From Treponema sp. UBA3649 (GTDB lineage: Bacteria > Spirochaetota > Spirochaetia > Treponematales > Treponemataceae): a DNA stretch of 13,934 nucleotides. The stretch spans positions 1 through 13,934 of the forward strand of contig DFKI01000068.1 of NCBI GenBank assembly GCA_002373325.1. Direction: 5' to 3'. Below the pieces are notes generated by a model, which had not been told where the DNA came from, did not search any database, and saw only the letters and a program-made list of their open reading frames with translations. Below, piece by piece: positions 1-6,723 of the stretch. Numbering within the stretch: the stretch's first letter is position 1; every line of letters begins with the position of its first letter. The translations under genes were made by a program, and so were the position numbers.

Positions 1-26
1 TCGGGTCAAGCCCGATAATGACAGGG
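1..26 (+). repeat. Partial dispersed palindromic repeat at the window edge
   Basis: Bases 1-15 form a hairpin, TCGGG / TCAAG loop / CCCGA, followed by ATAATGACAGGG. The same loop and trailing AATGACA occur at 11419-11445 and 13563-13589 beside the two Rpn copies. Here the outer part of the left arm lies outside the window. It is probably the end of another copy of the same repeat family, possibly the remains of a further Rpn-associated block upstream. Confidence 0.6.
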
Positions 27-64
27 TTCTAGATTAATCAGATTTTCTTTAGAAAATCAAAATT

Positions 65-90
65 AAATATGACACGTCAATGTCATATTT
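65..90. promoter_or_regulatory. Palindrome upstream of the GyrI-like gene, candidate operator
   Basis: Perfect 10-bp arms AAATATGACA and TGTCATATTT flank a 6-bp spacer. The centre lies about 48 bp before the start codon at 126. The symmetry and the TGACA/TGTCA half-sites fit a dimeric repressor or activator site controlling the GyrI-like/DUF3781 pair. No regulator gene for it is inside the window, so the binding protein is unknown. A transcribed hairpin is the alternative reading. No convincing -35/-10 pair was found around it. Confidence 0.45.
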
Positions 91-125
91 TGGATGTTAG
101 ACTGGATCTGTAAAAGGAGGAGCGA

Positions 126-776
126 ATGGCTTTTGACTACAAAAAGAAATTCAAGGAATTTTACCTGCCGGAGACAAAACCTCAGATTGTGCACGTTCCG
201 AAAATGCAGTTTGTGGCAGTCCAGGGAAAAGGAAATCCGAATGAGGAAGACGGTGAATATAAAAATGCCCTTGCGGTATTGTATGCAATCTCCTACACAA
301 TCAAGATGAGCAAGATGGGCGATCACCGCATAGAGGGATATTTTGATTTCGTGGTTCCCCCGCTTGAAGGATTCTGGTGGCAGGAAAAAGATGGCGTAAT
401 AGTTCCGGGTTTTGACTACAAGGACAAATCATCCTTCAACTGGATTTCCGTAATCCGCCTGCCAGATTTTGTTACGCAAAAGGATTTTGGATGGGCAAGG
501 GAAAGTGCCTCCGTAAAAAAGAAAATGGACTGCTCACGGGCAGAATTGCTTTCGATGGAAGAAGGCGACTGCGTTCAGATTATGCACAAGGGTTCTTATG
601 ACGACGAGCCTTCGACAATCAAAGTGATGGATGATTTTGCAACGGCGAACGGTTGGCTTCTGGATTTTTCCACAACAAGGCTTCATCACGAAATCTATCT
701 GGGCGACCCGAGAAAAACAAGTCCGGAAAATCTTAAGACCGTAATACGTCATCCTGTGAGGAAAAATTATGAGTAA
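126..776 (+). CDS. GyrI-like small-molecule-binding domain protein
   Basis: A 216-aa soluble protein recognised as a stand-alone GyrI-like (SOUL/GyrI, COG4832-type) protein. It starts with the characteristic FDYKKKFKEFYLP and has the ligand-pocket segments VPKMQFVAVQGKGNPN (about 24-39), IEGYFDFVVPPLEGFWW (about 68-84), a central W-rich part and EGDCVQIMHKGSYDDEP (about 146-162). These domains bind small amphipathic molecules in a cleft, and some hydrolyse cyclopropane compounds or act as drug sensors; the ligand here is unknown. There is no HTH, so it is not itself a regulator. The start is fixed by AAAGGAGG five bases upstream. It overlaps the next gene by 8 bp, so the two are surely co-translated. 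The palindrome at 65-90 may control both. Confidence 0.85.
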   Translation: MAFDYKKKFKEFYLPETKPQIVHVPKMQFVAVQGKGNPNEEDGEYKNALAVLYAISYTIKMSKMGDHRIEGYFDFVVPPLEGFWWQEKDGVIVPGFDYKDKSSFNWISVIRLPDFVTQKDFGWARESASVKKKMDCSRAELLSMEEGDCVQIMHKGSYDDEPSTIKVMDDFATANGWLLDFSTTRLHHEIYLGDPRKTSPENLKTVIRHPVRKNYE

Positions 777-1044
777 CGAACTTTTAGAAAACCTGAATCA
801 ACTTCACACAACTCCTATGGGGGTGGACCGCATCCGGCGCAATCTTGGGCTTGGGGAAGAAATCGAGGATGTCGTTCTCTGGTGCAGAAAGAAGATTGAG
901 TCCCCTGATGTGAGAATCACGCGCAAGGGGAAAAACTGGTATTGCGAAACTGACGGCTGCATCATAACGGTGAATGCCCACAGTTACACGCTAATCACAG
1001 CACATACAGAAAGCGGCATCAACGATTTTTTGCAAAGGAATTAA
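769..1044 (+). CDS. DUF3781 domain protein
   Basis: A 91-aa protein spanning the whole of the DUF3781 family as I know it: LHTTPMGVDRIRRNLGL (about 13-29), a central VVLWCRKKIESPDVRITRKGK-type stretch, then WYCETDGCIITVNAHSYTLITAH (about 57-79). The function of the family is unknown. It is often found beside GyrI-like or drug-sensing regulator genes. The ATG lies inside the 3' end of the GyrI-like gene in another frame (ATGAGTAA overlap), with AGGA just before it, so translation is coupled. Its stop codon TAA (1042-1044) overlaps the stop of the convergent gene on the other strand within TTAA. Confidence 0.8.
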   Translation: MSNELLENLNQLHTTPMGVDRIRRNLGLGEEIEDVVLWCRKKIESPDVRITRKGKNWYCETDGCIITVNAHSYTLITAHTESGINDFLQRN

Positions 1045-1658
1045 CTGTCCGCATCAAAGTTTTTCTTTTTGTTTGCCTTTGACCGCCACAGTGCTGCTTT
1101 CTCCGCATTGCTTATGGGATTTTTGTGATTGTCGTTTTCATACAATGCGGCAAGCGCTTCCATATTGGAAACAACGGCGGATGGGGTGAGGTCGTTTTTG
1201 TCAGTCTGAGAAGCCTCGTCTGCTGCAAGCCTCCATTTTTCTTCCCCAAGAAAATGCTCCTCCGTCAAATCTTTTTCATCGCAGGTCATCCTCTTTACCA
1301 TCGCCCTGATTGCGCATCCTTCCATTGCCCAGGAACTTCCGAGAGACGCTGCCTTACGAAGATATGACTCGGCCTTGTCTTCATCCTCCGCAATAAGCAC
1401 TGTTTCACTTCCGTCGGCTTCGGTACGTGTCACACCTTCAAAATATATGAAGTACAAATCCATGAGGGCAAGAACTTTATCCTTTTCTGCCAAGTCCGAC
1501 AAAAACGCGAGGTTCTTTTCAACATCATGCGCGTCCTCAATCTCAAGGGCCGAAAGCTCAATTTTCGCGTCAAGGCTTCCTTCCGCAACTTTTTCGCGTA
1601 ATTTTTTGAGGTCCTCTTTTTCGAGCCAAACTGAATGATTGATCCCCAAGTTTCCCAT
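1041..1658 (-). CDS. Sel1/TPR-like repeat protein, function unknown
   Basis: A 205-aa acidic, helical, soluble protein. The segment DKAESYLRKAASLGSSWAME (about 94-113) has the AxxxLxxAAxxG pattern of a Sel1-type repeat. A second, degenerate one is near LAALYENDNHKNPISNAEKA (about 169-188), where ALY and NAEKAALW match the usual loop and helix start. Such proteins act as interaction scaffolds; no enzymatic motif is visible and there is no signal peptide or membrane segment. The start is set by AGGAGG five bases before ATG at 1658. It lies 194 bp downstream of the 201-aa gene, so it may have its own promoter, though none is clear. Its 3' end meets DUF3781 tail to tail with overlapping stops. 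Confidence 0.6.
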   Translation of the reverse strand: MGNLGINHSVWLEKEDLKKLREKVAEGSLDAKIELSALEIEDAHDVEKNLAFLSDLAEKDKVLALMDLYFIYFEGVTRTEADGSETVLIAEDEDKAESYLRKAASLGSSWAMEGCAIRAMVKRMTCDEKDLTEEHFLGEEKWRLAADEASQTDKNDLTPSAVVSNMEALAALYENDNHKNPISNAEKAALWRSKANKKKNFDADS

Positions 1659-1852
1659 GTTTTCCTCCTGGATAGAATGGTGGTGTTTGAAATTGATTTG
1701 TGTATAATCTGAATATAGTTGATTCGGTGCCGGAAATTTTTATTTTTTTTTATTTTCATGACAGTTAACAAACAAATTCGTTCCGACCGACTGAAAGCTT
1801 GAGCTGCAGACATCATTAGTCATGAACGAATCCGCTTGTTATTGTTTAATGC

Positions 1853-2458
1853 TTAACTCCAAATGCCTTTTACCATCTCAAGTTCAAGCGGGGACCTGAG
1901 CTTTTCATTCCTGCACACATCACGCGCAATATTTTGCAGTGAGCGGTACTGTCCCTCTGACATTTTCCATTTCCAAGAGTCAATGGAAGGAGTGTCGTCG
2001 CGTTTTTCCCTGAACCAGTTCAACACATACCTGTCAACCGGAATATGGGCTACTGGGAGCAGGACTTTGTATTTGTCGAATTCATTTCTAAAATCTTCAT
2101 CATAGGCAAGGACAACATGATACTTTACCCAGATATTTATGATTTTTTGGAATCTGCCGAAAGAGACCTTGCATTCAGGATCCTTTTCACCTGCGTCAGA
2201 ATTCAATGAGGAAACGGTCTTGTAGAAAGCCTCGTCATATTTTTCCTGCGAAATATCCTCAACTGTAACTTCCTTCAGAAAATCTTCCAGACGCTTTTTT
2301 ATAGCCTCCTTGAATTCCGCATTCGGCTTTACGCGTGCACCATTAGGATTTCCTGCTCCCATAGACGCACGGATAGCACCCTCAAGACGCTCTTCTGGGT
2401 CTTCAATTTCAAAACTTATGCGGTCAATGAAATATGAAGCAGCTTCTTTTAATTCCAT
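1853..2458 (-). CDS. Hypothetical protein, unrecognised family
   Basis: A 201-aa soluble protein I cannot name. The N-terminal half is charged and predicted helical. The C-terminal half contains VSFGRFQKIINIWVKYHVVL (about 98-117), then AHIPVDRYVLNWF (about 137-149), W-K-W and Y-R-S-L-Q-N-I-A-R segments, and ends close to a PLELE-W pattern. That order (FG-QK-N-KY, HxPxDRxxL, Y-xxLQ, P-E-W) resembles uncharacterised hypothetical proteins seen in accessory regions of bacteria, but this is memory of a pattern rather than an assignment. The start is supported by GGAGG seven bases before ATG. A candidate promoter lies at 2516-2545. No transmembrane segment or signal peptide is present. Confidence 0.65.
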   Translation of the reverse strand: MELKEAASYFIDRISFEIEDPEERLEGAIRASMGAGNPNGARVKPNAEFKEAIKKRLEDFLKEVTVEDISQEKYDEAFYKTVSSLNSDAGEKDPECKVSFGRFQKIINIWVKYHVVLAYDEDFRNEFDKYKVLLPVAHIPVDRYVLNWFREKRDDTPSIDSWKWKMSEGQYRSLQNIARDVCRNEKLRSPLELEMVKGIWS

Positions 2459-2515
2459 AATTTCCTCCGGAATTTAAATTTGCCCCACCTTCCAAGGCAG
2501 GATCATACTTTAAAT

Positions 2516-2545
2516 AATATAGTACAAATTGCACGATACTTTCAA
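2516..2545 (-). promoter_or_regulatory. Candidate promoter for the 201-aa gene
   Basis: Read on the minus strand, TTGAAA (2540-2545) is separated by 18 bp from TATATT (2516-2521). The predicted start falls about 50 bases before the ATG at 2458. The -35 box overlaps the stop codon of the 60-aa ORF. The hexamers and spacing are very like those of the ABC operon promoter at 6715-6744. It would allow the 201-aa gene to be expressed apart from the upstream ADP-ribose genes. Confidence 0.4.
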
Positions 2546-2724
2546 GCGGCATAATCGACTACTTCCATTACATTTACTACGATGTTCCCGACATGATGAA
2601 TCCAATCAAGAACTTCACGGAGTCCTTTTGAGTTGGGTGTCCAATCTTTTCTAGCTTTGCCCTGAGTCGTGCCTGAATGTCGACAGCCTTTTCCATGGGG
2701 CTCTTCTTCGTTATAATCAGTCAT
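2542..2724 (-). CDS. Small hypothetical ORF coupled to the ADP-ribosylglycohydrolase
   Basis: A 60-aa ORF from ATG at 2724, rich in charged residues at first (MTDYNEEEPHGKG) and hydrophobic later (VGNIVVNVMEVVDYAA). I do not recognise it. GGAG eight bases before ATG supports this start over the upstream TTG at 2739. The ATG overlaps, as ATGACTGA, the stop that the preceding gene would use if read in the frame after its 7-A tract. That geometry is typical of translational coupling and is the main reason to take the ORF seriously. It could instead be chance or a remnant of a longer gene. Confidence 0.4.
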   Translation of the reverse strand: MTDYNEEEPHGKGCRHSGTTQGKARKDWTPNSKGLREVLDWIHHVGNIVVNVMEVVDYAA

Positions 2725-2786
2725 CGAATACTCCGTCAAAAATCCTGTCGATTTCTGCGTCGGTCAAATGTCCGTCAACTTTTTTT
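2717..2786 (-). other. Possible frameshift site: 7-A tract and 20-residue out-of-frame tail
   Basis: On the coding strand the gene ends CGC AAA AAA AGT TGA. Reading six A instead of seven gives CGC AAA AAA GTT GAC and continues through VDGHLTDAEIDRIFDGVFDD to TGA at 2717-2719. That stop overlaps the ATG of the 60-aa ORF, and the tail also contains the GGAG site for it. The options are a recent one-base insertion, an assembly or sequencing error, transcriptional slippage on the A run, or ribosomal frameshifting. The sequence alone cannot choose between them. Confidence 0.5.
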
Positions 2787-3659
2787 GCGGAACTCAGCGG
2801 CACGGTCAAGAATCGTTTCCTTGCGTCCCTTTGCGATGATGTGGTTGTCCTGCAGTTTTCTTCCGATTGCCTTTTCATCAAAAGACTTCATAATCATGTG
2901 CATATCGTTCGTGGTGTATTGGAATGCCCAATCCTTGAACTCCGGGGGAAGTCCGTAAAAAGCCTCTCCCATCGAAGCCGCAATGTCGGTCAGTGTGTCA
3001 CAGTCGCCTCCAAGTGAAACCGCGGTACGGATTACATCCTCAAAATCCTGTCCCTCAAGAAATGCCGTAATTGCCTCGGGACATGTTTCCTGGCAGCTTT
3101 CAATGTGGTGATAATAAGGTCGGATCTCGTCACAAGTCCTGCTCAAATCATAGGTGAACTCTTTCTGTACAAAGTCCTTGATTTCAGTCTTTGTCTTTCC
3201 GTTTCTTGCCATCCATATGACCGACGCAATCGACTCAGCTCCCTTCACTCCCTCGGGATGATTATGTGTAAGCTCTGCGCTCCATCTTGCGACCTCACGG
3301 GTTCTCTCAAGCGAATCAAAAAGCCATCCGACGGAACTCACCCTCATTGCCGAACCGTTTCCCCAGCTTCCATAGGGCTTTGTGGATTCCTGCGCAAGCC
3401 ATCGGTAGAATCTCCCTCCGTAGCCCGCATGAGGATATTTGTGCCCCCACAGCTGCATGCTCGTTATCATCGAAGTCTTCATGTCATTCTCATTCGCATC
3501 AAGACCGGCTTTAAGAATCCCGTCACAGATGGCAATCGTCATAACCGTATCATCCGTGAACCTGGGGTTTTTGCAGAAAAGGGGAAACTCCTTCGACTTT
3601 GAGCCCCTGTCAAACTCAAACGGCTGACCGATTACATCACCTAAAATTGCTCCATACAT
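2775..3659 (-). CDS. ADP-ribosylglycohydrolase family protein (DraG/ARH-like)
   Basis: A 294-aa all-helical hydrolase predicted to remove ADP-ribose from proteins or small molecules, using two Mg or Mn ions. Family hallmarks are all present: GAILGDVIGQPFEF (3-16), the metal motif FTDDTVMT (34-41; T35, D36, D37), GNGSAMR (100-106), THNHPEGVKGAE (131-142) and SLGGDCDTLTDI (215-226; D219, D221, T222). The start at 3659 is chosen because AAGGAGG lies six bases before it and the protein then opens with MYGAILGD as in relatives; an ATG at 3686 is in frame but has no such site. It is 86 bp behind the macrodomain gene. At 2780-2786 a run of seven A (coding strand) precedes a quick stop; removal of one A would extend it by about 20 residues to 2717. 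The catalytic core is intact either way. Confidence 0.88.
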   Translation of the reverse strand: MYGAILGDVIGQPFEFDRGSKSKEFPLFCKNPRFTDDTVMTIAICDGILKAGLDANENDMKTSMITSMQLWGHKYPHAGYGGRFYRWLAQESTKPYGSWGNGSAMRVSSVGWLFDSLERTREVARWSAELTHNHPEGVKGAESIASVIWMARNGKTKTEIKDFVQKEFTYDLSRTCDEIRPYYHHIESCQETCPEAITAFLEGQDFEDVIRTAVSLGGDCDTLTDIAASMGEAFYGLPPEFKDWAFQYTTNDMHMIMKSFDEKAIGRKLQDNHIIAKGRKETILDRAAEFRKKS

Positions 3660-3745
3660 ATTAGCCTCCTTGCCTTTTTCTGGCATCTTATGTTTTCATA
3701 ATAATAAAAAAGAGGCTCTCATGGGTCGCTTTTTTGGCGAATCTT

Positions 3746-4696
3746 TTAACTTGGTGAAAAACACTCCTCTCCGTGATCGTACAAAAGCACATCCACGTTA
3801 ATGAGGTTATAAATATGATTCATCACGCAAAACTTAATTATCATGTCAAAGCGGCTCGATGGCATAAAGGCATAACCTGCGCTTGCAAGAAATTCCTCAT
3901 ATTCGGAAAGGGGAAGTTCCAGGGCAAGTCCCAACGCCATTACCGTATGTTTTTTTGGCACGTAATCTTTATTGCTGATGATTTTTGAAAAGAATTTTTT
4001 ATCAATGTAGGCCTTTTTATAAACCGTTGCATTCTCAAGTTTTCGTTCTGCAATATGGAGCATGAGGGTGTTCTGAAAATTAAGAGTGTCATTTGAAGTC
4101 CGGATAAAGGCATCGAGATCTATCGGCACAATCTGATTGTCATCTTTTTCCTCAGTTGATTTCAGATTGTCAGAAAGAAAATCCTCAACATCATCAAAAA
4201 GTTTTTCCGAGATTTTATAGGATTCGCTGTCATAAACCACAAGGAAAACATCGACCTCATGCTCAATCAAAAAACGGCTGATTTCATCAACGGCTATCTG
4301 CAATGCAAGGTCTTTGGGAAAGCAATAATGTCCTGTTGCCAAAAGTGGAATCGCCACAGATTTACAATTTAGTTCCGACGCGATTTTCAATGCGGTGACG
4401 TAGCAGCTGTGCAAAACATTTTCCTCACCATGATTTCCGCCCCTGTAAGATTTTCCCACGGTGTGAATGATATATTTTATGCCGTTTTTTTCCAGATTAA
4501 AGGAAGGTGTCCATGCAGACTGTCCCCTCTCTATGACCCCGATTTTTTTCCTGCATTCAAGAAGCTCTTCCCTTCCAGCCGCCTCATAAACAGCAGTGTC
4601 CGTTCCACTTCCAACAATCGGAAGAGGATTTGCTGTATTTACGATTGCGTCCGCGTGAACTTTTGTTATGTCATTGCGTATGATTTTAAAAGCCAT
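3746..4696 (-). CDS. Macrodomain protein with C-terminal HTH-like domain
   Basis: A 316-aa protein in two parts. Residues 1-175 are a macrodomain (ADP-ribose or O-acetyl-ADP-ribose binding/hydrolysing fold): NDITKVHADAIVNTAN (8-23), the phosphate loop VGSGTDTAVYEAAG (28-41), IIHTVG (76-81) and the second loop IPLLATGHYCFPKD (117-130). A linker at 176-200 is acidic. Residues 205-316, with YKKAYIDKKFFSKIISNKDY (227-246), a helix MALGLALELPLSEYEEFLASAGYA and a conserved tail, match the all-helical, XRE-like domain that follows macrodomains in many gut Firmicutes and spirochaete proteins; its role is unknown. The start has GGAAGGAAG upstream. It lies 21 bp behind gntR and 86 bp before the ADP-ribosylglycohydrolase, suggesting a shared role in removing ADP-ribose marks. 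Confidence 0.85.
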   Translation of the reverse strand: MAFKIIRNDITKVHADAIVNTANPLPIVGSGTDTAVYEAAGREELLECRKKIGVIERGQSAWTPSFNLEKNGIKYIIHTVGKSYRGGNHGEENVLHSCYVTALKIASELNCKSVAIPLLATGHYCFPKDLALQIAVDEISRFLIEHEVDVFLVVYDSESYKISEKLFDDVEDFLSDNLKSTEEKDDNQIVPIDLDAFIRTSNDTLNFQNTLMLHIAERKLENATVYKKAYIDKKFFSKIISNKDYVPKKHTVMALGLALELPLSEYEEFLASAGYAFMPSSRFDMIIKFCVMNHIYNLINVDVLLYDHGEECFSPS

Positions 4697-4717
4697 TTTT
4701 ACTTCCTTCCATTTATG

Positions 4718-5095
4718 TCATTCACCCACATGCCAAATCTTTTCCACAATTTTTTGAACATCTCTCAAGGACAGTCCCATCTCGCGGCAGGCTTTTATTT
4801 TTTCCGATAAAAGATCCACGGCGGTGCTTGTCCTTTTGTCGCTTATCTCATGTCGTGCAAACTCATTTGCAAAAGTCCCCCGTCCAACTGCGGTAGAGAT
4901 AAATCCCTCTCGCTCAAGCTGCTCCCACGCTTGCTTTACGGGAATCACGCTGATTCGGAGGTTCAGGGCGACGGTCCGGATTGGAGGAAGCTGCTCTCCG
5001 GGTTTAATCTCTCCGCTCATTATCTGTGAGGCAATCTGCTCGTAGATTTGAGTGTAAATCGCTTTGTCAGAATTTTTTGAGAGCACGACGTCCAT
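4718..5095 (-). CDS. GntR-family transcriptional regulator, YtrA type
   Basis: A 125-aa regulator. Residues 10-78 form the winged helix: AIYTQIYEQIASQIMSGEIK, PGEQLPPIRTVALNLRIS, VKQAWEQLEREGFI and the wing GRGTF (71-75). The short helical C-terminal part (about 85-125) replaces a ligand domain, which is the mark of the YtrA subfamily, where it serves for dimerisation. YtrA proteins usually control adjacent ABC transporter genes, and here the gene is third in an ABC operon, three bases behind the permease stop. No strong Shine-Dalgarno site is visible, so it is likely translationally coupled. The operator is probably the palindrome at 6696-6723. The regulator being last rather than first in the set is less usual. 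Confidence 0.9.
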   Translation of the reverse strand: MDVVLSKNSDKAIYTQIYEQIASQIMSGEIKPGEQLPPIRTVALNLRISVIPVKQAWEQLEREGFISTAVGRGTFANEFARHEISDKRTSTAVDLLSEKIKACREMGLSLRDVQKIVEKIWHVGE

Positions 5096-5098
5096 TTT

Positions 5099-5815
5099 CT
5101 ACATGTCGTATTTTTCAAACTGCTTTGCGGCGCGTCGGAATGTAATGAGCCAGGTCAGTGCGAACATCATGATTCCAAAACCAAGGATTGCCAAATGGAG
5201 TGGCAAATCATTTTGTCCGGGAGCCGTGAGCCGTTTTCCAAGAAGAGCAAGTTTCGGAAGTCCGCTGATTTCTCCCGCCTCCAATTTGCCTTTGGTTCCG
5301 TAATAAATCCAGACGGGAATCTCGAAAAATGCAAAGCTCAAAAAATAAATCACGCTTGAGGCCAAAAAACGAAGTCCCGGTTTCAGTGGATTTTTATAGA
5401 CGTTTCCCAAAAAGACGAGATTGAAAATCGACAGGACGCAGAACAAAAATCCGATGAAGGCGATGTTGCAGTTTATGCCGGATTTATTCTCAGGGAATTT
5501 TGCCAGAGTTTTTACAACTGCGGCAAGCACGGCGAACAAAATTGCAAGGGTCTCAATCAGTCCCGCGTACAAAAATCTTGCCTTAACCACGTCAACTTTT
5601 CGGACGGGAAGCAGGGTTGTGTAAAGGATGTCGTGCGATGACTGGTTCAGTGCGAAAGTGAGCATGACCGCAATCGTGATGTAAAAGGGACCGATGTAGC
5701 CCGGATAGTTCGGAATGAAATACATGCCGAGGCAGCAAGCGAGCCAAATCAGTGTCTGAAAATTATTTCCGAGTTTTATTTCCTTTTTCAAAAGATTCAT
5801 TGTAATTGATTTCAT
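5099..5815 (-). CDS. ABC-2 type transporter permease
   Basis: A 238-aa membrane protein with about six hydrophobic segments (near 21-36, 41-57, 84-104, 117-137, 150-171, 206-226). The cytoplasmic loop HDILYTTLLPVRKVDVVKAR (61-80) is the diagnostic motif of the ABC2_membrane_5 family, where the loop docks on the ATPase. Six segments imply that two copies form the channel with two ATPases. The substrate is unknown; relatives work in antimicrobial peptide, toxin or peptide export and cell-envelope stress. The gene lies 12 bp behind the ATPase stop with a weak GGGGGA site, and 3 bp before gntR. Confidence 0.85.
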   Translation of the reverse strand: MKSITMNLLKKEIKLGNNFQTLIWLACCLGMYFIPNYPGYIGPFYITIAVMLTFALNQSSHDILYTTLLPVRKVDVVKARFLYAGLIETLAILFAVLAAVVKTLAKFPENKSGINCNIAFIGFLFCVLSIFNLVFLGNVYKNPLKPGLRFLASSVIYFLSFAFFEIPVWIYYGTKGKLEAGEISGLPKLALLGKRLTAPGQNDLPLHLAILGFGIMMFALTWLITFRRAAKQFEKYDM

Positions 5816-5827
5816 GTTGCTTTCCCC

Positions 5828-6676
5828 CTATCTGCGCTCAATGTGAACCATAATGTCCTCAAGGCCCGGCTGTCCTATTTCAAAGCCAAGTTCTTCCGCA
5901 AGTGATTTATCATCGCTTTTCATAAGCCCCTCGAAACCGAGCTGATGCTTGTGCAGCCCGATGATTTTTGACTCCACGTCGGATGCAAGCTGCTCCTTTT
6001 TTCCCGCCACGCTGATATAACTTTCGCGGAAAGAATCCCTGTCCGTGCTCGAAAGAATTTTTCCCTGCTTGATGTAGGTGATGTAGTCGGCGCATTTTTC
6101 AAGGTCGCTCGTGATGTGCGTGGAAAATAAGATTGAATGTTTTCCGTCCTCAATGAATTCCTGAAAAAGCAGAACGATGTCGTCCCTTGCCGCAGGATCC
6201 AATCCGCTAGTCGGCTCGTCCAAAATCAAAAGCCTGGGATTATGGCTCATCGCAACCGCAAGAGAATATTTTACTTTCATTCCGGCTGAAAGCTGCTTGA
6301 ACTTTTTCCCCTGGTCAATCTCAAATCGCCCGCAAAGTTCCTTGTACCGAGCTTCATCCCACTCACGGTAAAATGCCTTCGTGACATCGGTGATTGCGGA
6401 AATCTTTGACTCAGGATAAAAATCAACTCCGCCGAAAACATATCCCACCTGATTTTTAATCTCAATCTCGTCCTTGGGCATGGAAAGTCCGCAAAGACTC
6501 ACTTCCCCGGCATCCGCTTTCATCAGATTGAGCATGGTCTTCAGCGTGGTTGATTTTCCCGCACCGTTCCGGCCGATAAAGCCCATGATAAAACCTTCCG
6601 CCAGAGAAAAACTCACGTCCTGCAATTTGAAGGACTCAAAATATTTTCCCAGTCCCTTTACTTCAATTAGATTCAT
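5828..6676 (-). CDS. ABC transporter ATP-binding protein (YtrB/BcrA type)
   Basis: A 282-aa nucleotide-binding subunit that powers the permease encoded next. Walker A is GRNGAGKST (35-43), the signature is QLSAGMK (128-134, with A in place of the usual G), Walker B is LLILDEPTSGLD (149-160) and the switch histidine is H187 in STH. The Q-loop region reads GYVFGGVDFYPE (78-89) without the usual glutamine, as is common in this exporter branch. Residues 215-282 form the extra C-terminal domain of that branch. The start is fixed by GGAGG seven bases before ATG. It is the first gene of the operon, with promoter and operator directly upstream. Confidence 0.92.
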   Translation of the reverse strand: MNLIEVKGLGKYFESFKLQDVSFSLAEGFIMGFIGRNGAGKSTTLKTMLNLMKADAGEVSLCGLSMPKDEIEIKNQVGYVFGGVDFYPESKISAITDVTKAFYREWDEARYKELCGRFEIDQGKKFKQLSAGMKVKYSLAVAMSHNPRLLILDEPTSGLDPAARDDIVLLFQEFIEDGKHSILFSTHITSDLEKCADYITYIKQGKILSSTDRDSFRESYISVAGKKEQLASDVESKIIGLHKHQLGFEGLMKSDDKSLAEELGFEIGQPGLEDIMVHIERR

Positions 6677-6695
6677 CCGACTGCCTCCATGAAGT

Positions 6696-6723
6696 GTGTA
6701 TAATGTATATATACAATATACAC
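6696..6723. promoter_or_regulatory. 28-bp palindromic operator, probable YtrA/GntR site
   Basis: A 28-bp inverted repeat, symmetric except for one base pair per arm, with outer half-sites GTGTATA / TATACAC and a perfect core GTATATATAC (6705-6714). Its centre is 34 bp before the ATPase start codon. It covers the predicted -10 box and transcription start of the operon, so binding would block transcription. Symmetric TGTATA-type half-sites placed like this are expected for YtrA regulators, and the only regulator in the operon is of that type. Confidence 0.7.

Noticed and set aside
41..58. Perfect small hairpin GATTTTCT/AGAAAATC as a terminator
   Set aside because: It is A-T rich, with a two-base loop, and has no T-run after it on either strand in a useful place.
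3660..3686. Earlier ATG for the ADP-ribosylglycohydrolase
   Set aside because: AAGGAGG lies inside this stretch, six bases before the ATG at 3659, and family members begin with MYGAILGD-like sequence.
3706..3735. Bidirectional terminator after the macrodomain gene
   Set aside because: AAAAAAG and CTTTTTT can pair but the stem is nearly all A-T with a 16-base loop, too weak to call.
5910..6153. Short minus-strand frames inside the ABC ATPase gene
   Set aside because: They are alternative frames of a gene with all ATPase motifs intact.
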